Assembly: GCA_037501455.1 (NCBI GenBank)
Contig: CM074864.1
Location: 27,646,001-27,710,000 of the forward strand
DNA: 64,000 nt
From: Lantana camara
Lineage: Eukaryota; Streptophyta; Magnoliopsida; Lamiales; Verbenaceae
Reading direction: 5' to 3'
Numbering within the stretch: the first letter of the stretch is position 1; each line of letters begins with the position of its first letter. The notes beneath the pieces were generated by a model that was not told where the DNA came from, did not search any database, and saw nothing but the letters and a program-made list of their open reading frames with translations. Both the position numbers and the translations under genes were made by a program. Positions 59,851 through 64,000 of this stretch are shown here, piece after piece.

Positions 59851-60148
59851 TAGATTTTTGCTGAGTTTCGGGATGAACAGTGACTGCTGCTTTTGTGTTT
59901 TACTTAAATTTGTTTATGTGTGCATTTCTTATGTTTGTGTTCCTAGGTGTATATATATATATATCTTCTAGTATAATTATACTTGCATGCATGTAGTAGC
60001 TAGCTATGTTTAATATTGTATATGTGTGTATATATTATATATAGCCATGCATGTGTTCACGTATATATGCATAATATATTGTAATATTATATGTAATGCA
60101 TGCGTGTATGTGTATGTATATGTATATATATCTATATTTTTGCATGTG

Positions 60149-60150
<2 letters not shown>

Positions 60151-60194
<44 letters not shown>
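60151..60194. repeat. TA microsatellite
   Basis: A (TA)n run of about 44 bases in LTR H. Confidence 0.92.
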
Positions 60195-60201
<7 letters not shown>

Positions 60202-61197
60202 GTATGAATTATTTATTTATTTGAATTATAGAATTAAATTGTCACCTATTTCATGTTCCTTTCTAAATTCCAATCTTGAATTAAATGTTATTATTTGTCT
60301 ATGCTATAATTGAAAACGTGTTATAGTACGTGATATGACCGTTATTTGAATTCTTGAATTGAATTGTTATGAAATGTGTAAGGATTGAACTTGAATGAAT
60401 ATGAACGCTTCCTTGAACGAATGAACGACTTGTATATATGCTCTAGATGCATTAATCGTGTACATAAACATGTTCATGACATAACATCATCTTTTATGCA
60501 TTCATATCATATTCATTGCATGTCGTGTGTCATATATGGCTCATTTGGAGTCTTGAGTCTCACGAACACGTTACATTGTCCTTTGTACAGTTTTCTCCAG
60601 GGCAGAGATGCCGGGTTCAGGGAACACTTTCGAGTCTCCTTTTCTTCTTGGTATTGTTCGGTAAGAGGTGTACAGGTGGGTTTCTCTACTATTTAGTTAA
60701 ATGACCCTATATACTCGCAATGTGTAAAGATTTCGGCCAAAAGTATATATGTATATAGAGTCGTTTTCAAGAGTAAATGATTTTAAGGTAAAGCCCTTCT
60801 TTTATGAACCTACCAAATGTTTTGCCGAGAATGAATGAAAAAATGCACAGAATGGGGCCCAGGGACTTGATGTGAGTGGCTATCCGGTGATCCCTCACAG
60901 TAGTTCCAACCAATGGACGGCGTAACCGGACCTCGTTAGGAGTTAGCGAGGAATGGACGCTGAGTGATACCTGGGGAGTCATGTAACCCCTTTTGGTCAA
61001 TAAAGGATGTGGCCGAGTCTTGCTAACCCGTCCACCAACCGGAGGAAGAAGGTGTAAATGATAATGAATGTGCACGAAAGAATGTAATGCATGAAAAGAA
61101 AGAAAGAAAGAATGTTTAATGAATTACACAAGGTGTTGGTTAGAGATAATGCACGCCCACTCGTCGGGCCATAAATGACCTAATGATAAATGGGTTG

Positions 61198-61270
61198 TTA
61201 TAATCCCTTTTGATGATTTCTTTATTTCACCCATTTGGGAAATGTTTTAAAACCTCATTTGGGATTATAA
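61198..61270 (+). other. Conserved LTR stem-loop, LTR H
   Basis: TTATAATCCC pairs perfectly with GGGATTATAA. The loop carries CCCATTTGGG, a second small hairpin also recognisable in LTRs A, B2 and D. Confidence 0.65.
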
Positions 61271-61786
61271 CTTGCATGTGAATGTTTAAATCTGTCTTAT
61301 ATTATACTTATGCCTGTTTTATACCCACCAGTCTCTTAAAGACTGAACCCGGTTTGTTTTCAGTTTCTTTACAGGTTTGGAGTGCTAGGCGGGAGTCGAG
61401 TCTGTCAAGTCTATTGGTTAAGTTTGGGTCACTTGATATGCATTTTTTAATTTCATTGAATTTTCAAGAATGGAGAAATGTTAAGACTATGATTATGATC
61501 ATACAATTATGTTTATGTATGAATTTTCGGGAATAGGTCTTTATGCTAGTTGAACCCGTTATGTGACTTGAACTGCTACTGAATGGTTTGCTATGCTTCC
61601 GCATTTGTCATTTATCTTTGTTCTTTGTAATTTGGTTGCGAAGTTTTAGTTCCCGCCTAGCCTTATGAGTGAGTGAGTCCCCGTTAGCTGTGAGCTGGAT
61701 TCATTTATGGATTTTCTATTTCATAGGTGGATCGGGCTCATAGTGCGGGGGATGTAGTGCCTTTCCGGTTGGGGTGCTACATTGAA

Positions 61787-62537
61787 GATTGTAATGGAAG
61801 CTGCTGGTAGAGAGATTACTTGGGAGGTGTTTGTTAGGGAATTTAAAAACAAATTCATCCCACCAGCTTCCCGGACCCATAGGTTGAAAGAATTTATCGA
61901 GCTTAAGCAAGGAGGGAGATCGGTAGCTGAGTACATATCTGAATTTGAAAGGTTGTCTAGCTATGCACCCAATATAGCGAGTGATGACTTCCATAAATCG
62001 ATGCAGTTTGTACAAGGACTCCGACCGGACATACAGAGAGCTGTGGAAGCGGTTAACATAAGTACCTGGGTCAAAGCTACTACCAAAGCTTTGAAAGTTA
62101 AGGATTCAGTTAATGCAAGGAGGTCTATACCTCACTCCGGATAAGATTCTAGCAATATAAAGACGCCTATTTCTTATCATTCCTCGTTATCTCTGGAAGG
62201 ATCTCAAAAGAAGGCTCGATTAGTTGAATCGTCTTCGGAAGCTCCAAGTGTATCAACTTTGACGTCACCTTTGGAAAAGCCTCTTTACACTTACTGTGGA
62301 CGTGATACCCATACTTATGAGGCTTGTAGGAAACGTTTGAATCTATGTTTGCGTTGCGGAAGCAATGACCACCAAGTCGACACATGTCCGAAGCGACGAG
62401 AGTTGTCTACCGTGGGTCAAAGGCCACTTGTTCAGGCTCGTGCATATGCTCTGGAAAGAGAAGTGCAGAATTCAAATGTGGATCCGGTTAGTATCAATTA
62501 CAGGCATGACACAATCAATGCTGAACGGTACACTTAA
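61787..62537 (+). pseudogene. gag: Element C gag, C-terminal part with zinc knuckle
   Basis: Continues Gag: VMEAAGREITWEVFVREFKN, KFIPPASRTHRLKEFIELKQ, VAEYISEFERLSSYAP, MQFVQGLRPDIQRAVE. A TAA at 62142 interrupts. Beyond it come CGRDTHTYEACRKRLN (knuckle with Tyr in place of the first Cys) and CLRCGSNDHQVDTC. The frame ends at NVDPVS, where protease would start, then turns into unrelated codons and stops at 62537, just after a donor-like GAACG|GTACAC at 62528. No pol is present. Confidence 0.87.
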
Positions 62538-62661
62538 GCATGCATACCACGTGCATCATGGATTTCCTTGTTATTATGATTAACATGGTTCTATTTCCCT
62601 TATGTGATAACTATGTGGATACTTCTATAATTATTTACTTGAGTTGTTATTCTACTTGTTC
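62528..62661 (+). other. T-rich intron-like spacer, element C tail
   Basis: Starts GAACG|GTACACTTAAGCATGC, then ACCACGTGCATCATGG, then T-rich sequence up to the hairpin array. The same opening, GAACG|GTACATC with CACGTGC, occurs in element F at 21570, and GGTACATAAAAC in G at 27466. No clear acceptor, so it may be untranslated sequence rather than an intron. Confidence 0.35.
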
Positions 62662-62768
62662 GAGAGCCGGGGTGCTCTCATTCCGTGCTTGAGAGACGGG
62701 GTTTTCTCTCGTTATTTGTTGGAGAGATGGGGTTCTCTCGTTACTTGTGGAAGAGATGGGGTTCTCTC
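62662..62768 (+). repeat. Tandem hairpin array upstream of PPT, element C
   Basis: Four units: GAGAGCCGGGGTGCTCTC, then GAGAGACGGGGTTTTCTCTC and two GAGAGATGGGGTTCTCTC-type units. The first has C and G added on opposite arms, keeping a longer stem. Confidence 0.78.
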
Positions 62769-62797
62769 ATTGTTTGCTAAGTTCAGAACTTGACGGT

Positions 62798-62834
62798 GGA
62801 CATGGTGACCAGGTCCTCTTAATGGGGGGGAGAA
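62798..62834 (+). other. Element C pre-PPT hairpin and PPT
   Basis: GGACATGGTGACCAGGTCC (9-bp stem with one mismatch), CTCTT, then AATGGGGGGGAGAA before the LTR at 62836. The position matches the hairpins of A, D, E, F and G, but the stem sequence is unrelated. Confidence 0.8.
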
Positions 62835-62835
62835 T

Positions 62836-64000
62836 TGTAACGCCCTGATTTTTCCATTTATGTATTATGTGATAATTTATAAATTTCTTAAGGTTAAATG
62901 CATTATATTTCCATGAACTTATATGAAATTATGGTTAATGTGAGAATCTACGTGAAATAATTGCCGAACGTGATTTAATTACCCACTTGTCCTTAAATGA
63001 TCTTCCTTTTAAATTCAAGGACCAAATTGCATAATATATTTTTGGGACCAAAGTGATTAATTATTTAGGAAGGGAACTTAATTGCATAACTTATATACAT
63101 GAGGGATTAAATATTAATTTGAGCATTTTCACCAAAATCAAAATGATGAATCACATACAAGAGCTTCTTCATGCTTCCAAGTTCATTTTATCTAAAATCA
63201 CCAACATATTTGCTTCCTTCCATTCTCGGTTCATCAAGAAGAAGAGGAAAAATTTAGGAATCATCATCTTCAAGCTAAAATTTCCAAGGAATTTTCATAT
63301 CTTGAAGCTCAATCATCTCCTTTTCCATCTCTTTTCATTCAAGACACATGTAAGCTTGGTTATGTGATCTTTTCATGATTTATATGGAAGCTAGGGTTAT
63401 GATTTCACGGAAGATATGGAGTAATTGTTGTTTGATGTATGAATACATGAATTTTCCATGGATTAATACTTGAATTCTTGAAAGATTTGAAGTTATATCA
63501 TGAAATTTTATATGAGCTTCAAGTTGGAAATCTTGATGATCATGAGTGATTTATGTGTTTTTATGGAACTTTGTTGTATCTTGAACATATATGTATGCTA
63601 ATTTCCAGAAAACTTGCATTTTGGTGCATGAAAATGGTTGTTTTGGGTTGTTGTTGTTATTAGCCGAGACATCCGCTGTTTTTCTGCTCTGTTTTTCTGC
63701 AGAATTTGAACAAAAGCGGTCGTGCCCGCGACCTATTTACATTTTTGGCATAATTTCAGGTCGCGACGGCGCCCGAAAATACACATAAAACCGGTCGTGC
63801 CCATGACCATTTTATGAACAAAATTGGTCGCGACCGCGACCCTTGCCTAAACTGCTAAAATTTTTAATTTTCACTTTTTAATCCAATGCATTTAAGTGAC
63901 CCAAATTGTTATTATGTGATACATTTCATGCCATGATATGATATTTACATACGACATTGGTCATCGCATGTCATCTCGTTGCATTTTCGCCCATCGTCAT
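62836..64000 (+). repeat. Element C 3' LTR, truncated by window end
   Basis: TGTAACGCCCTGAT onward, a close copy of 54815 on but without the 497-bp duplication. Donor CACAT|GTAAGC at 63350. The palindrome module 63718-63842 holds a perfect 16-mer GGTCGCGACCGCGACC variant near its end. Confidence 0.9.
63718..63842. repeat. GGTCGCGACC palindrome module, C 3' LTR
   Basis: Units CGGTCGTGCCCGCGACC, AGGTCGCGACGGCGCCC, CGGTCGTGCCCATGACC and GGTCGCGACCGCGACC. Fewer units than in the 5' LTR. Confidence 0.78.

Larger units (their letters stand above)
58387..61781 (+). mobile_element. Solo LTR H inside element C gag
   Basis: TGTAACGCCC to GGGGTGCTACA, 3395 bases, closely related to LTR A over its last 1.3 kb. 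The flanking 5-mers ACGAA (58382-58386) and TTGAA (61782-61786) differ at two positions, but removing one restores the gag frame (STKIV), so they are a decayed duplication. Landmarks: donor AAG|GTGACT at 59322, GTCGCGCCC palindromes 59785-59850, TA run 60151-60194, stem-loop 61198-61270, CAGTC hairpin 61329-61346, acceptor TTTCTTTACAG ending 61374. No PBS follows. Confidence 0.9.
54815..64000 (+). mobile_element. Element C: plus-strand gag-only element, runs off the window
   Basis: 5' LTR 54815-57738, PBS, gag split by solo LTR H, a short non-coding tail, PPT, and 3' LTR from 62836 to the window end. The flanking 5-mer on the left is TGCCA (54810-54814); its partner lies past 64000. The internal region, without H, is only about 1.7 kb. 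Gag ends at the first residues of the protease linker (NVDPV) and is joined directly to the tail, so protease, RT, RNase H and integrase are all deleted. Confidence 0.9.

Noticed and set aside
59548..59853. 101-codon frame with hydrophobic Cys/Ala/Val stretch
   Set aside because: Looks membrane-like but lies in LTR H across the palindrome module, and sister LTRs do not preserve it.

Overview
This 64 kb window is repeat DNA from a plant nuclear genome, almost certainly a large angiosperm genome; the species cannot be named from it. I see no host gene, tRNA, rRNA or CRISPR. Nearly every base belongs to a nested stack of LTR retrotransposons of the Ty3/gypsy superfamily. Where coding sequence survives it is of chromovirus type: CCHC gag, PR-RT-RNaseH-IN order, an FIDD reverse transcriptase motif and a C-terminal chromodomain. 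The long LTRs (2.9-4.2 kb) and the PBS TGGTATCAGAGC (initiator Met tRNA) suggest the Tekay/Del group. Most elements are non-autonomous (LARD-like) or gag-only.

Layout. Element G (minus strand, LARD) is the oldest layer on the left: its LTR is split into 1-145 and 16657-17328, and its internal region into 17329-17575 and 27302-29142. Element A (plus, LARD, 146-16656) sits inside G's LTR. A's 3' LTR carries solo LTR B1 (minus, 9403-15568, TSD TATAT), which carries solo LTR B2 (minus, 10066-13022, TSD CTAAC). Element F (minus, gag-only, 17576-27301, TSD ATTAA) sits in G's internal region. At 29143 a deletion-type junction leads into element D (plus, decayed autonomous chromovirus): LTR stub, gag-pol, full LTR 48565-51956, then a second gag-pol D2 that stops at 54282. 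D's integrase is interrupted by full-length element E (plus, 33505-48082, TSD GAAAG). From 54283 to 54814 lies a possible copia LTR fragment. It is followed by gag-only element C (plus, 54815 to beyond the window), whose gag is split by solo LTR H (58387-61781).

How the parts relate. D and E encode, in broken form, the full enzyme set. A, G, F and C lack pol but keep the same PBS, a hairpin before the PPT, and related LTRs, so they would have depended on proteins supplied in trans.

The most interesting signal is in the non-coding architecture. The long LTRs of A, B1, B2, C, D, F and H, although strongly diverged, share in the same order: (1) a consensus 5' splice site about 0.5-1 kb into the LTR; (2) a GC-rich palindromic module whose sequence differs between families; (3) a stem-loop whose arms change together; (4) a CAGTC...GACTGA hairpin holding a branch-point-like CTGAY; and (5) a 3' splice site about 350-600 bp from the LTR end. 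This predicts a 1.9-2.5 kb leader intron lying wholly inside the LTR. The LARD/gag-only internal regions also hold short T-rich intron-like spacers marked by CACGTGCAT, between purine-rich blocks, and tandem GAGAGACGGGGTTCTCTC hairpins close to the PPT.
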